Positions 7,450-15,918 of a DNA stretch of 64,000 bases are shown here, piece by piece. Position numbers and translations under genes: made by a program. Source of the DNA: Sphingomonas chungangi (GTDB taxonomy: Bacteria > Pseudomonadota > Alphaproteobacteria > Sphingomonadales > Sphingomonadaceae); NCBI RefSeq assembly GCF_013778325.1, contig NZ_JACEIB010000006.1:124001-188000 (forward strand). The letters are read 5' to 3'. How positions within the stretch are numbered: position 1 is the first letter of the stretch; the number at the start of each line of letters is the position of its first letter. The notes under the pieces were generated by a model, which was not told the origin of the DNA, made no database searches, and worked only from the letters and a program-made list of their open reading frames with translations.

Positions 7450-8853
7450 TTGTTCAAAGGTCTGCAGCCGATCCTCTATGGCGGCCGCGAAGTGTGGCCG
7501 CTGGTCGAAGGCGGCAAGGGTGTCTCGGCGACGAACCACATGTCCTCGGGCGCCTGGGCGGCGGCGGGCGGCATCGGCACGGTGTCCGCCGTCAATGCCG
7601 ACAGCTATGATCCCGAAGGCAAGATCATCCCGCAGATATACAAGGCGCTCACTCGCCGCGAACGCCACGAGGAGCTGATCCAGTACGCGATCGACGGCGC
7701 CGTCGAGCAGGTGAAGCGCGCTTACGAGATGGCGTCCGGCAAGGGCGCGATCAACATCAACGTGCTGTGGGAGATGGGCGGCGCGCAGCGCGTGCTGCAG
7801 GGGGTGCTGGAAAAGACCAGGGGTCTCGTCTCGGGCGTCACCTGCGGCGCCGGCATGCCTTACAAGCTCTCCGAGATCGCGGCCGAGCATCAGGTCTCCT
7901 ATTTGCCGATCGTGAGCTCCGGCCGCGCCTTCCGCGCCTTGTGGAAGCGCGCCTATCACAAGGCGGCGGACTGGCTGTCGGCGGTGGTCTACGAGGATCC
8001 GTGGAAGGCGGGCGGCCATAACGGCCTGTCCAACGCCGAGGATCCGCTGAAGCCCGAGGATCCCTATCCCCGAGTCAAGGCGCTGCGCGAGACGATGCGC
8101 GAGGGCGGCATCCCGGATTCGACGCCGATCATCATGGCCGGCAACGTCTGGTTCCTGCGCGAATGGGAAAACTGGATCGACAATCCCGAGCTCGGCAAGA
8201 TCGCCTTCCAGTTCGGCACGCGTCCGCTGCTGACGCAGGAAAGCCCGATCCCGGACGGCTGGAAACAGCGCCTCATGACGCTCGACGAGGGCGACGTGCT
8301 GCTCCACCGCTTCTCGCCGACCGGTTTCTATTCGTCGGCCGTGCGCAATCCCTTCCTGCGCAACCTTGAGGCGCGCTCCGACCGCCAGATCGCCTTTTCG
8401 GGCGAGGCGGCGGGCGATCATCAGTTCCAGCTCGACGTCGGCGTGAAGGGCAAGAGCTTCTGGGTCACGCGCGGCGACCTGTTGCGCGCCCGCGAATGGT
8501 ATGGCCTGGGCTATACCAGCGCGCTCAAGACGCCGGACAACACGCTCGTCTTCGTGACGCCCGAGGAGATGAAGGTCATCCGCAAGGATCAGGCCGATTG
8601 CATGGGCTGCCTCAGCCAGTGCGGTTTCTCGTCCTGGGCGGACAACGAGACCAACTCGACCGGGCGCCTCGCCGATCCGCGCAGCTTCTGCATCCAGAAG
8701 ACGCTGCAGGAGATCGCGCATGGCGGCGATACCGAGCAGAACCTGATGTTCGCGGGCCACGCCGCCTATCGCTTCAAGCAGGATCCCTTCTATTCCAACG
8801 GCTTCGTGCCGACGGTGAAGCAGCTCGTCGATCGCATCCTGACCGGCGACTGA
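7450..8853 (+). CDS. FMN-dependent nitronate monooxygenase / 2-nitropropane dioxygenase-family oxidoreductase
   Basis: A 467-residue TIM-barrel flavoprotein-type sequence with GAWAAAGGIGTVSAVNADSY near the N-terminus, GLVSGVTCGAGMPYKLSEIA and YLPIVSSGRAF, as in the NAD(P)H-dependent flavin oxidoreductase YrpB / nitronate monooxygenase group. It is longer than typical ~330-residue members. Its C-terminal region holds a cysteine cluster, C-M-G-C-L-S-Q-C at residues 384-391 and another Cys near 412, not typical of nitronate monooxygenases. The start is TTG 7450, preceded by GGAGAAA. The exact substrate is unknown. It is directly followed by a GATase gene. Confidence 0.72.
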   Translation: MFKGLQPILYGGREVWPLVEGGKGVSATNHMSSGAWAAAGGIGTVSAVNADSYDPEGKIIPQIYKALTRRERHEELIQYAIDGAVEQVKRAYEMASGKGAININVLWEMGGAQRVLQGVLEKTRGLVSGVTCGAGMPYKLSEIAAEHQVSYLPIVSSGRAFRALWKRAYHKAADWLSAVVYEDPWKAGGHNGLSNAEDPLKPEDPYPRVKALRETMREGGIPDSTPIIMAGNVWFLREWENWIDNPELGKIAFQFGTRPLLTQESPIPDGWKQRLMTLDEGDVLLHRFSPTGFYSSAVRNPFLRNLEARSDRQIAFSGEAAGDHQFQLDVGVKGKSFWVTRGDLLRAREWYGLGYTSALKTPDNTLVFVTPEEMKVIRKDQADCMGCLSQCGFSSWADNETNSTGRLADPRSFCIQKTLQEIAHGGDTEQNLMFAGHAAYRFKQDPFYSNGFVPTVKQLVDRILTGD

Positions 8854-9549
8854 GTGCGCGCACTCGTCGTCCACCATGTCGCGCACGAGGGGCTAGCGGC
8901 GTTCGCCGGCCCGCTTGCCGAACGTGGCTATGATATCGAGTACCTCTTCGTCACCGATCCGGACTTCGCGGCGATCGACTTCCTCGAGCCGGACCTTCTG
9001 ATACTGCTCGGCGGGTCTATGGGCGTTTACGAGCGCGCGGCCAATCCGTGGATCGACGGCGAACTGGCGCGCATCGCGATGCGGATCGCGGCGGGCGGGC
9101 CGACGCTCGGCGTCTGCCTCGGCGCGCAGCTGATCGCGGCGGCGCTCGGTGCCGAGGTGAAGCCCGGCCCGATCCGTGAAGTCGGCTTCGCGCCGGTCAC
9201 GCTGACGGGGGCGGGCAAAGCCTCGCCGCTCGCCGCGCTGACGGGCGTGCCGATCCTGCACTGGCATGGCGATGGCTTCACCGTACCCGAAGGCGCGACC
9301 CTGCTGGCGGAGACAGCGCACTTCCCGCAGGCCTTCGCGCTCGGCGACACGGTGCTGGCGCTGCAATGCCATCCCGAGATGGGCGCGCCCGACGACGGCA
9401 TCGACATCTGGCTCGCCGAGGATGCCGATTACGTCATCGGAGCCGAAACCACCGAGGTCGCGATCCGAACCGATCGCGCGGTGTTGGGCGAGGCGGCGGC
9501 GCGCGCCGGGCAGACTATGCTGCGGGATTGGATCGCGAACCTTCCCTGA
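8854..9549 (+). CDS. Class I glutamine amidotransferase-like protein
   Basis: A 231-residue stand-alone GATase domain. The nucleophile is C88 in TLGVCLGAQL, and the catalytic pair is H173-E175 in QCHPEMG. The oxyanion region LLGGSMGVYE is intact, so hydrolysis of glutamine (or a peptidase-like variant reaction) is plausible. It resembles the GMP-synthase-like GATases found alone in proteobacteria. The GTG start is the first codon after the preceding TGA, so it is almost certainly co-transcribed with the flavin oxidoreductase. Substrate and partner are unknown. Confidence 0.8.
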   Translation: MRALVVHHVAHEGLAAFAGPLAERGYDIEYLFVTDPDFAAIDFLEPDLLILLGGSMGVYERAANPWIDGELARIAMRIAAGGPTLGVCLGAQLIAAALGAEVKPGPIREVGFAPVTLTGAGKASPLAALTGVPILHWHGDGFTVPEGATLLAETAHFPQAFALGDTVLALQCHPEMGAPDDGIDIWLAEDADYVIGAETTEVAIRTDRAVLGEAAARAGQTMLRDWIANLP

Positions 9550-9632
9550 CGGCGATCGCAAGGTCTTGCCCGGCCCCGCATCCCCGGCCTACAGCAAGGC
9601 GGCTGGGGGCAGCCAAGAAGAGGGATACGGAC

Positions 9633-10112
9633 ATGCGGGTGATCACGGCGGCGCTGGTGGCAATGCTCCTCGCCGGATCGGCCGGAGCATCCTCCAGCCC
9701 GCAGAAGAAGACGCCCTACTGGGCCTCGCTGTCCGCCGGGCAGGCGCGGATGCGCTCCGGGCCGGGGCGCAACTATCCGGTCAACTGGTTCTATCAACGG
9801 CAGGGCCTGCCGGTGCAGGTGATCGAGACCTATCCCGGCTGGCGCAAGGTCCGCGATCCCGACGGCACGACCGGCTGGATGATCGGCAATCTGATCGGGG
9901 ATCAGCGCACCGGCATGATCAAGGACGGCACCGCGGATCTGCGCGATGCGCCCAACGACGGCGCGAAGGTGGTCTGGCGCGCCGAGCCGGGCGTAATCGG
10001 CAAGGTGTCGCATTGCGCCGACGGCTGGTGCAGGTTGGACGTTCAGGGCCGGGGCGGCTTCGTCGAAGAAACCAAGCTGTGGGGTGTCGACGAGGGCGAA
10101 AACCTCGATTGA
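9633..10112 (+). CDS. Exported SH3-domain protein
   Basis: A 159-residue protein with a signal peptide (MRVITAALVAMLLAGSAGAS) and two bacterial SH3-like modules. The first runs from about residue 35 (ARMRSGPGRNYPVNWFY) to GWMIGNLI; the second starts at DLRDAPNDGAKVVWRAEPG. The R-x-G-P-G pattern of bacterial SH3 domains is evident in the first. Such proteins are often periplasmic and bind peptidoglycan or peptides. It is separated by 83 bases from the amidotransferase and followed by a strong terminator. Two cysteines (HCADGWC) could form a disulfide. Confidence 0.8.
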   Translation: MRVITAALVAMLLAGSAGASSSPQKKTPYWASLSAGQARMRSGPGRNYPVNWFYQRQGLPVQVIETYPGWRKVRDPDGTTGWMIGNLIGDQRTGMIKDGTADLRDAPNDGAKVVWRAEPGVIGKVSHCADGWCRLDVQGRGGFVEETKLWGVDEGENLD

Positions 10113-10222
10113 CCGCGCTTCATTACGGAAGGTTCATCCGGTCGCAACGGCTTCGTGGGCGAACGGTGACTAGAAATGAGGGCGTCGGCGGGCCTGGACC
10201 CTGTCACGCCGATGCATGACGG

Positions 10223-10263
10223 AACGGCGCTCGACTACCCACTCCCGGTCGAGCGCCGTTTTC
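10223..10263 (+). terminator. Rho-independent terminator after the SH3 gene
   Basis: A perfect 13-bp stem, AACGGCGCTCGAC at 10223-10235 and its complement at 10248-10260, with a 12-base loop, followed by TTTTC. It ends the transcript of the plus-strand genes upstream and separates them from the large gene at 10295. Confidence 0.85.
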
Positions 10264-10294
10264 GTATCCAACGAAACTTGCTAGTCGGGATCCC

Positions 10295-13200
10295 ATGAAG
10301 GCGCCGGTATTTTACGATCCCAGCGGCAGGCGCAAGCGCTGGTCGATTCGCACCCTCTTCGCGCTGATCCTCGCGCTGTTCGTGGCCGCGTGCGTATTCG
10401 CCTTCACGATCGTCGACGTGCCGACACCCAACGCGCTCGATATCGGCATCGAGCATCCGCAGCCGCGCCCGATCCCGGCTCAGATCGCGCATGTCGGCCG
10501 CGTGCTGAAGCGTGCGATCGGCGGCTGGCTGCCCGGCACCACCAAGGCGGCGGAGGCCGTCCACCAGCAGGTGATCGGCTTCTACGTGCCGTGGGACGAT
10601 GCCTCCAAGGCCTCGCTGGTCCGCCACATTTCCCAAATCGACTGGCTGGTCCCCGATCTGATCTTCGTCACCGGCCCGAAGCACGATTACGTCGTCACGA
10701 AGGATCGCGTGCTCGACGCGGTGCTGCGCATGGGCTCCAGCCGGCCCAAGATCCTGCCGATGATCCAGAACGCCCAGAATGGCGTGTGGGACAGCGCGGG
10801 CACCGCCGCGTTGCTGCACGATCCCAAGGCGCGCAAGACGTTCCTCGATCAGCTCGACGCGACGCTGACCGCCAAGCATGCCGACGGCATGGTGTTCGAT
10901 TTCGAGGAGGTGCCCGCCACTTCGCAGGGCGACTATCTGCGCCTGATCGCCGAGGCCAGGCATCGCTTCGGCCCGCGCAACATGCTGGTGACGATGACGG
11001 TGCCGGTCGGCGACGACGACTGGAACCTCAAGGCCTACGCGCATTTCGCCGATCGCCTGTTCATCATGGACTATGACGAACACGAGAATTCGAGCGCGCC
11101 CGGCCCGATCGCCAGCCAAGCCTGGTTCGTCCAGCAGATGCGCAATGCGGTCGCCAAGATCGGCCCCGCCAAGACGATCATCGCGATCGGCAACTATGCC
11201 TATGACTGGCCGAAGAGCGGTGCGGCCGACAACAGCTCGGTGGAAGAGGCGTGGCTGACCGCGCACGACAGCGACGCGCAGATCCGCTTCGATCCGGCCA
11301 GCGGCAACTCGACCTTCGACTATACCGACGACAGCGGCAATCCGCGCACCGTCTGGATGCTCGATGCGGCGAGCGGCTGGAACCAGCTCAAGGCGGCCGA
11401 CGCGGTGGGCGTCTCCGCCGTCGCTCTGTGGCGGCTGGGTTATGAGGATCCCGGCATCTGGGATGCGCTCAAGGCCTTTCAGGGCAGCAAGTTTCCGCCC
11501 GATCTCTCGACGCTGCGCTCGGTCGGCGACGTCGACGTCGAGGGCAATGGCGAGGTGCTGCGCATCACCGACACGCCGACCACCGGCACGCGCAGCATCC
11601 AGGCCGATCATCGCGGCCTGATCCGCGACGAACAATATCACGCGCTGCCGACCCCCTATGTCGTCACCAAGACGGGGTACAAGCCGGGCTACGTGGCGCT
11701 GACCTTCGACGACGGGCCGGACGGCTACTGGACGCCCCGCATCCTCGATATCCTCAAGCGCGAGGGGGTGAACGCCACCTTCTTCGTGATCGGCGAGAAC
11801 GCCGTCGGCCATCCCATGCTGCTCAACCGCGAGATCGCGGAAGGCCACGAGATCGGCAACCACAGCTATACGCACCCCAACATGGCGCTGCTCCAGAAGC
11901 GCGGCACCAATATCGAGCTCAACGCCACCCAGCGCCTGATCGAGGCCTATACCGGGCGCGGCACGCGGCTGCTGCGCCTGCCCTATTTCGGCGACGCCGA
12001 GCCGACCACGGATGACGAACTCGTGCCGGCGCTGCGCGCGCAGGAGGACGGCTACGTCAATGTCGGTCTCCACGTCGATTCGGAGGACTGGCAGGAGCCG
12101 GGCGTGCCCACGATCCTGCGCAACACCTTCAAGGGCGTGGCGGCGAGCAACGACAAATTCTCCGGCAACATCGTCCTGATGCACGATGCCGGCGGCGACC
12201 GGCAGCAGACAATGGAGGCGCTGCCGCAGGTGATCGAGACGCTGAAGGCGCACGGCTACAAGTTCGTCACCGTCTCCCAGCTGATCGGGCTCAGCCGCGA
12301 TCAGGTGATGCCGCAGATTTCCGGGCAGGACCTGCTGGCGGTGCGCGCCGATGTCGGCATGTTCCTGTTCATCGGCGGGCTGCTCGCTTTGCTCAAGTGG
12401 CTGTTCTTCGTGGCGATCACGCTGGGCATCGTTCGCGCGCTGCTGATGGCGACGCTGGCGACGCTGTCGGCCCGCGAGGACCGCAAGGAGCCGCCGCCCG
12501 CGATCGACCCGACACGCTTCGTCTCGGTGCTGATCCCCGCCTTCAACGAGGCGACGGTGATCGAGGGATCGATCCGCCGCGTGCTGGCGAGCGAGGAGGT
12601 GACGGTCGAGGTGATCGTCATCGACGACGGATCGACCGACGGCACGTCCGACATCGTCCGCGCCGCCTTCGCCGACGAGCCGCGCGTGCGGCTACTGACG
12701 CTGGAGAATGGCGGCAAGGCGGCGGCGCTCAACCGCGGGCTCGAGCTATCGGACGCCGAGGTGATCGTCGCGCTCGATGCCGACACCCAGTTCGAGAAGG
12801 GCACGATCGCCAAGCTCTCCCGCTGGTTCGCCGACGAGCGGACCGGTGCGGTGGCGGGCAACGCCAAGGTCGGCAACCGGGTCAATCTCGTCACCCGCTG
12901 GCAGAGCGTCGAATATGTGACCGCGCAGAATCTCGAGCGGCGCGCGCTCACCCGCTTCGACGCGATCACGGTGGTGCCCGGCGCGGTCGGCGCATGGCGG
13001 CGCGCGGCGCTGGATGCGGTGGGCGGTTATCCGGTCGATACGCTGGCCGAGGACCAGGATCTCACCATCGCCATCCAGCGCGCCGGCTGGGACGTCGCCT
13101 ACGATGTCGAGGCGGTGGCGTGGACCGAGGCGCCGGAGACCTTCCGCGCGCTCTCCAAGCAGCGCTTCCGCTGGGCGTTCGGCACGCTGCAATGCCTGTG

Positions 13201-13633
13201 GAAGCACGGCGCGATCCTGCGCGAGCGCAAGCCGGCGGGCCTGGCGCTGGTCGGCATCCCGCAGGCCTGGCTGTTCCAGATCGGCTTCGCGGTGATCTCG
13301 CCGATCATCGACCTTGCGCTGGTGATCAGCATCGTCGGCACCATCATCCGCGTCCGCCAGCATGGCTGGGCGCAGACCCACACCGATGTGATCCGCATGG
13401 CGATCTACTGGGTGGCCTTCACCTTCATCGATCTGCTGTGCGGCTGGATCGCCTACCGGCTGGAGCCCCGCCGCCAGCGCTTCCCGGCCTTCCTGCTGCT
13501 CGCGCAGCGCTTCGTTTACCGGCAGCTGATGTATTCGGTGGTGCTGCGCGCGGTCTCGGCGGCGCTATCCGGGCCGTGGGTGGGCTGGGGCAAGCTCCAG
13601 CGGACGGGCCGGGTGGAAGCGGCGGCGGAGTAG
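10295..13633 (+). CDS. Three-domain membrane protein: GH18-like + NodB polysaccharide deacetylase + GT2 glycosyltransferase
   Basis: A 1112-residue protein. A membrane anchor lies at residues ~17-38. Residues ~90-400 resemble a GH18 chitinase-like barrel (GMVFDFEEVP near 200 corresponds to the D-x-x-D-x-E catalytic strand). Residues ~465-660 form a NodB deacetylase (VALTFDDGPDGYW near 467; GNHSYTHPN metal site). After a membrane segment near 690-715 comes a processive GT2 domain (FVSVLIPAFNE near 742, later the Q-R-F-R-W motif near 955) and C-terminal membrane helices. The parts resemble poly-N-acetylglucosamine/chitooligosaccharide synthesis (NodC), deacetylation (NodB) and trimming. Similar fusions occur in alphaproteobacteria; the product here is unknown. 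Confidence 0.85.
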   Translation: MKAPVFYDPSGRRKRWSIRTLFALILALFVAACVFAFTIVDVPTPNALDIGIEHPQPRPIPAQIAHVGRVLKRAIGGWLPGTTKAAEAVHQQVIGFYVPWDDASKASLVRHISQIDWLVPDLIFVTGPKHDYVVTKDRVLDAVLRMGSSRPKILPMIQNAQNGVWDSAGTAALLHDPKARKTFLDQLDATLTAKHADGMVFDFEEVPATSQGDYLRLIAEARHRFGPRNMLVTMTVPVGDDDWNLKAYAHFADRLFIMDYDEHENSSAPGPIASQAWFVQQMRNAVAKIGPAKTIIAIGNYAYDWPKSGAADNSSVEEAWLTAHDSDAQIRFDPASGNSTFDYTDDSGNPRTVWMLDAASGWNQLKAADAVGVSAVALWRLGYEDPGIWDALKAFQGSKFPPDLSTLRSVGDVDVEGNGEVLRITDTPTTGTRSIQADHRGLIRDEQYHALPTPYVVTKTGYKPGYVALTFDDGPDGYWTPRILDILKREGVNATFFVIGENAVGHPMLLNREIAEGHEIGNHSYTHPNMALLQKRGTNIELNATQRLIEAYTGRGTRLLRLPYFGDAEPTTDDELVPALRAQEDGYVNVGLHVDSEDWQEPGVPTILRNTFKGVAASNDKFSGNIVLMHDAGGDRQQTMEALPQVIETLKAHGYKFVTVSQLIGLSRDQVMPQISGQDLLAVRADVGMFLFIGGLLALLKWLFFVAITLGIVRALLMATLATLSAREDRKEPPPAIDPTRFVSVLIPAFNEATVIEGSIRRVLASEEVTVEVIVIDDGSTDGTSDIVRAAFADEPRVRLLTLENGGKAAALNRGLELSDAEVIVALDADTQFEKGTIAKLSRWFADERTGAVAGNAKVGNRVNLVTRWQSVEYVTAQNLERRALTRFDAITVVPGAVGAWRRAALDAVGGYPVDTLAEDQDLTIAIQRAGWDVAYDVEAVAWTEAPETFRALSKQRFRWAFGTLQCLWKHGAILRERKPAGLALVGIPQAWLFQIGFAVISPIIDLALVISIVGTIIRVRQHGWAQTHTDVIRMAIYWVAFTFIDLLCGWIAYRLEPRRQRFPAFLLLAQRFVYRQLMYSVVLRAVSAALSGPWVGWGKLQRTGRVEAAAE

Positions 13634-13954
13634 CGTCCGCGAAGTTGACGAAGTTGACAGGCGCGAGGCGGAAAAGAAGACATTCCTACACGGTACGTGA
13701 TCGACGGTGAGAAGGAGAAGCGGACGATCGGGCATCCCGATCGTGACCGACGAAATCCTACTTTGGAAGAGGCTTTATCGCCTTTATGCCCGCCGGCCCT
13801 GCGCAGGCAGGAGTCCATCACCCGAGCTGTCGTGTTGGCCGAACGGTGAGGAGATAGGCCCCTGCCTGCGCAGGCGCGACGGCAATGGCGGCTAACGCCC
13901 CATCGATTGCCGTTCGGCCGAGGACAAGGCGTTCCCGAAACCCGCCACCGGGCC
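13634..13954. repeat. Repeat-rich intergenic region without a supported gene
   Basis: This 321-bp gap holds a tandem 9-bp repeat GAAGTTGAC (13641-13649, 13650-13658), a perfect 9-bp hairpin ACGATCGGG/CCCGATCGT at 13724-13744, and two copies of the palindrome CCTGCGCAGG (13798-13807 and 13865-13874) whose flanks (GCAGG plus a GGAGTCC/GGGGCC-type tail) are in inverted orientation. These look like short interspersed palindromic elements of the kind abundant in sphingomonads. Open frames here show no protein-like features. Confidence 0.6.
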
Positions 13955-14371
13955 TTACCCGACGACCTGTCTACTTGTGGCCCAAGCTAAGGGCGCGGTT
14001 ATCAATACGAAGACCATGAAGGCAATCTGCGCGATGACCTGCGGCGCTCCCGCGAGCCCGTGAAGTAGCGGTGGGAAGTAATTCGCCTCGATCCACACAT
14101 TGTGGACCACGTCGGCGACGATAATTGCGGCAGTCGCTGCGACGCCAACATTGGGCCTCCAAAACAGGAGGATGGCGGCGGTCGGATCAAGAACGGCCAA
14201 TGTTGTCCAGAACGTAGTGCTGGCTCTCGGAAATCCGCCATGATCCCAGAACAGACCGTGCTGAAAAATCTCGACCCAATGGTTGTAGGTCGCGCCGAGC
14301 AGGCACAACGCATAAATCACTCGTAAAACGAGGCTGCGCCGTTGCGCCACACCGTCATTAGCCCTTACCAT
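13955..14371 (-). CDS. Small integral membrane protein of unknown function
   Basis: A ~138-residue protein with about four predicted membrane segments (LVLRVIYALCLLGATYNHW, a middle pair around LDPTAAILLFW and GVAATAAIIVADVVHNVWI, and a last one at IAQIAFMVFVLITAPLAW). Conserved-looking polar positions are NHWVEIFQHGLFWDHGG and D-V-V-H-N. I recognise no family. The start is ATG 14371; a GTG three bases upstream is possible. Base composition is less GC-rich than its neighbours by eye, hinting at a later arrival. It is isolated, with repeats on both sides. Confidence 0.65.
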   Translation of the reverse strand: MVRANDGVAQRRSLVLRVIYALCLLGATYNHWVEIFQHGLFWDHGGFPRASTTFWTTLAVLDPTAAILLFWRPNVGVAATAAIIVADVVHNVWIEANYFPPLLHGLAGAPQVIAQIAFMVFVLITAPLAWATSRQVVG

Positions 14372-14462
14372 CACAGAGTATTTTGGTTGGAGCAGACTCA
14401 GCCGTCAACGGCTGCTTCGGCCCCTTCACCTCTGAAGCCGGCCTTTCTAAAATCCACCGCCT

Positions 14463-14502
14463 CCCGTCATTGCGAGCGGAGCGAAGCAGATGCGATGACG
14501 GG
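14463..14502. repeat. Palindromic interspersed repeat (GTCATTGCGAGCGGAGCGAAGC type)
   Basis: CCCGTCATTGC at 14463-14473 and GCGATGACGGG at 14492-14502 form an 11-bp stem with one mismatch around AGCGGAGCGAAGC. The core resembles a REP-like sequence I know from many proteobacterial genomes. It lies in the 170-bp gap between the membrane-protein gene and the histidine kinase gene and could form a hairpin in either transcript. Confidence 0.55.
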
Positions 14503-14541
14503 TGGATGGGCACGGCGCACCCCACGAGGACGGCGGCTGCT

Positions 14542-15909
14542 CTAATCCCCCGCCACCGGCAGTTCCAGCCGCACCGACAGTCCCGGCGCGTTGTCGGCCA
14601 GTGTGATCGCGCCGCCGTGGAGGCGCGCCACCGCTGCCGCCAGCGCGAGGCCCAGCCCCGCGCCTCCCGCGCTGCGCGCCGGGTCGAGCCGGCCGAAGCG
14701 GCGGAGTGCCTCGGCGCGCCGGGCCTCGGGGATGCCGGGGCCGTCATCATCCACCGCCAGCGTCACCGTTTCGTCGGTCCGCTCCACCGACAGCCGGATC
14801 GTCCCGTCCGGCCGGCCGTATTTCATCGCATTGTCGACGAGGTTGGCGAGCGCCTGACCGACGAGTTCGCGATGCACCACTGCCCGGACGCCCCCTTTCG
14901 CGGTCAGCGTGAACCCGCGTTCCTCGGCGAGCGGACCATAGACCTCGGCGAGATCCTCGATCATCTGGCCGATGTCGGTGTCGACGAAACGGTCGCGCCC
15001 GATGCCGGCCTCCGCGCGGCTGATCTGGAGCGCGGTAGAGAGCATCGCCAGCAGCGTTTCCGCCTCGAAGCCGACGCGTTCCAGCGCCGCCAGCGCGGCC
15101 TCGTCGTCGGTGTCGCGCATCGCGCGCTCGACGGTGGCGCTCAGCCGCGTGAGGGGGGAGCGGAGATCGTGCGCGAGGCTGTCCGTCACCACCCGCAATT
15201 CGCCGACAAGCGCCTCGATCCGCCCGAACATCAGGTTGATCGCGGCGGCGAGGTCGCTGAAGGCGTCCTTCATCTCGGGCTCGTGCGGCACGCGCAGCGC
15301 GAGGTCGCCCATGCCGAAGCGCCGCGCCGATTCGGCGATGCGCTCGACCCGGCCGGTGATCACCCGCGTCGCCACGATCGCGCCGAGCAGCGCCAGCGGC
15401 ACCGCCAGCAACAAGGCCGCCGCCATCGCCTCGCCGGTCAGGTGGCGGACGCGCAGATCGCCCTCGATGACGTGGCCGACGAGCAGGTGGGTGCCGTCGG
15501 GCAGCTTGGAGGCGATGATGCCCATCGGCTCGGGCTTGTCGCGGCCCATGCGATAGAGGGTGACGACCTGCCAGCCCGAATCGAACGGGATGGTCGGCGG
15601 CCAGTCGGCGATGTTGCCGGCGAGCTGGTTGCCGTTGGGATCGTCGAGCAGCACCGCCGCGTCGCGCGCCCGCGCCCCGCCCAGCCGCTCGGCGATCAGG
15701 CTGCGCAGGCCGGGCAGCCCCTCCTGCTTGTAGTCGGCGACGAGATCGTCGTGCAGCTCGCTCACCAGCGTGCGCGAGGTGCGCTCCAGCTCGTCGCCGA
15801 TGATGTGGCGCACGAACAGCAGCAGCGACGTGCCGGAGATGAGCTGGAGCACGAACACCAGCACGAAGAACCGCGTGGTGGACGATCTCAGGAAGGCCGG
15901 GACGCGCAT
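14542..15909 (-). CDS. Sensor histidine kinase (OmpR-partner type)
   Basis: A 455-residue kinase. A membrane segment lies at ~14-33 (FFVLVFVLQLISGTSLLLF), a periplasmic sensor of ~125 residues follows, and a second membrane segment lies at ~162-183 with a HAMP linker (VITGRVERIAESARRFGMGD). The HisKA phospho-acceptor is His near 245 in DSLAHDLRSPLTRLSA. The HATPase domain has an N box (NLVDNAMKYGRPDG), G1 (DDDGPGIPEA) and G2 (GGAGLGLALAAAVARLHGG). It lies nine bases after the regulator gene in the same operon, so it surely phosphorylates that regulator. The signal is unknown. Confidence 0.92.
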   Translation of the reverse strand: MRVPAFLRSSTTRFFVLVFVLQLISGTSLLLFVRHIIGDELERTSRTLVSELHDDLVADYKQEGLPGLRSLIAERLGGARARDAAVLLDDPNGNQLAGNIADWPPTIPFDSGWQVVTLYRMGRDKPEPMGIIASKLPDGTHLLVGHVIEGDLRVRHLTGEAMAAALLLAVPLALLGAIVATRVITGRVERIAESARRFGMGDLALRVPHEPEMKDAFSDLAAAINLMFGRIEALVGELRVVTDSLAHDLRSPLTRLSATVERAMRDTDDEAALAALERVGFEAETLLAMLSTALQISRAEAGIGRDRFVDTDIGQMIEDLAEVYGPLAEERGFTLTAKGGVRAVVHRELVGQALANLVDNAMKYGRPDGTIRLSVERTDETVTLAVDDDGPGIPEARRAEALRRFGRLDPARSAGGAGLGLALAAAVARLHGGAITLADNAPGLSVRLELPVAGD

Positions 15910-15918
15910 GGGCGCCTG

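Noticed and set aside
13724-13744. Perfect 9-bp hairpin considered as a terminator
   Set aside because: There is no T-run on either strand, so it is listed only as part of the repeat region.
13707-13895. A 62-codon plus-strand frame in the repeat region
   Set aside because: It is built from palindromic repeats and has no recognisable ribosome site or protein-like composition.
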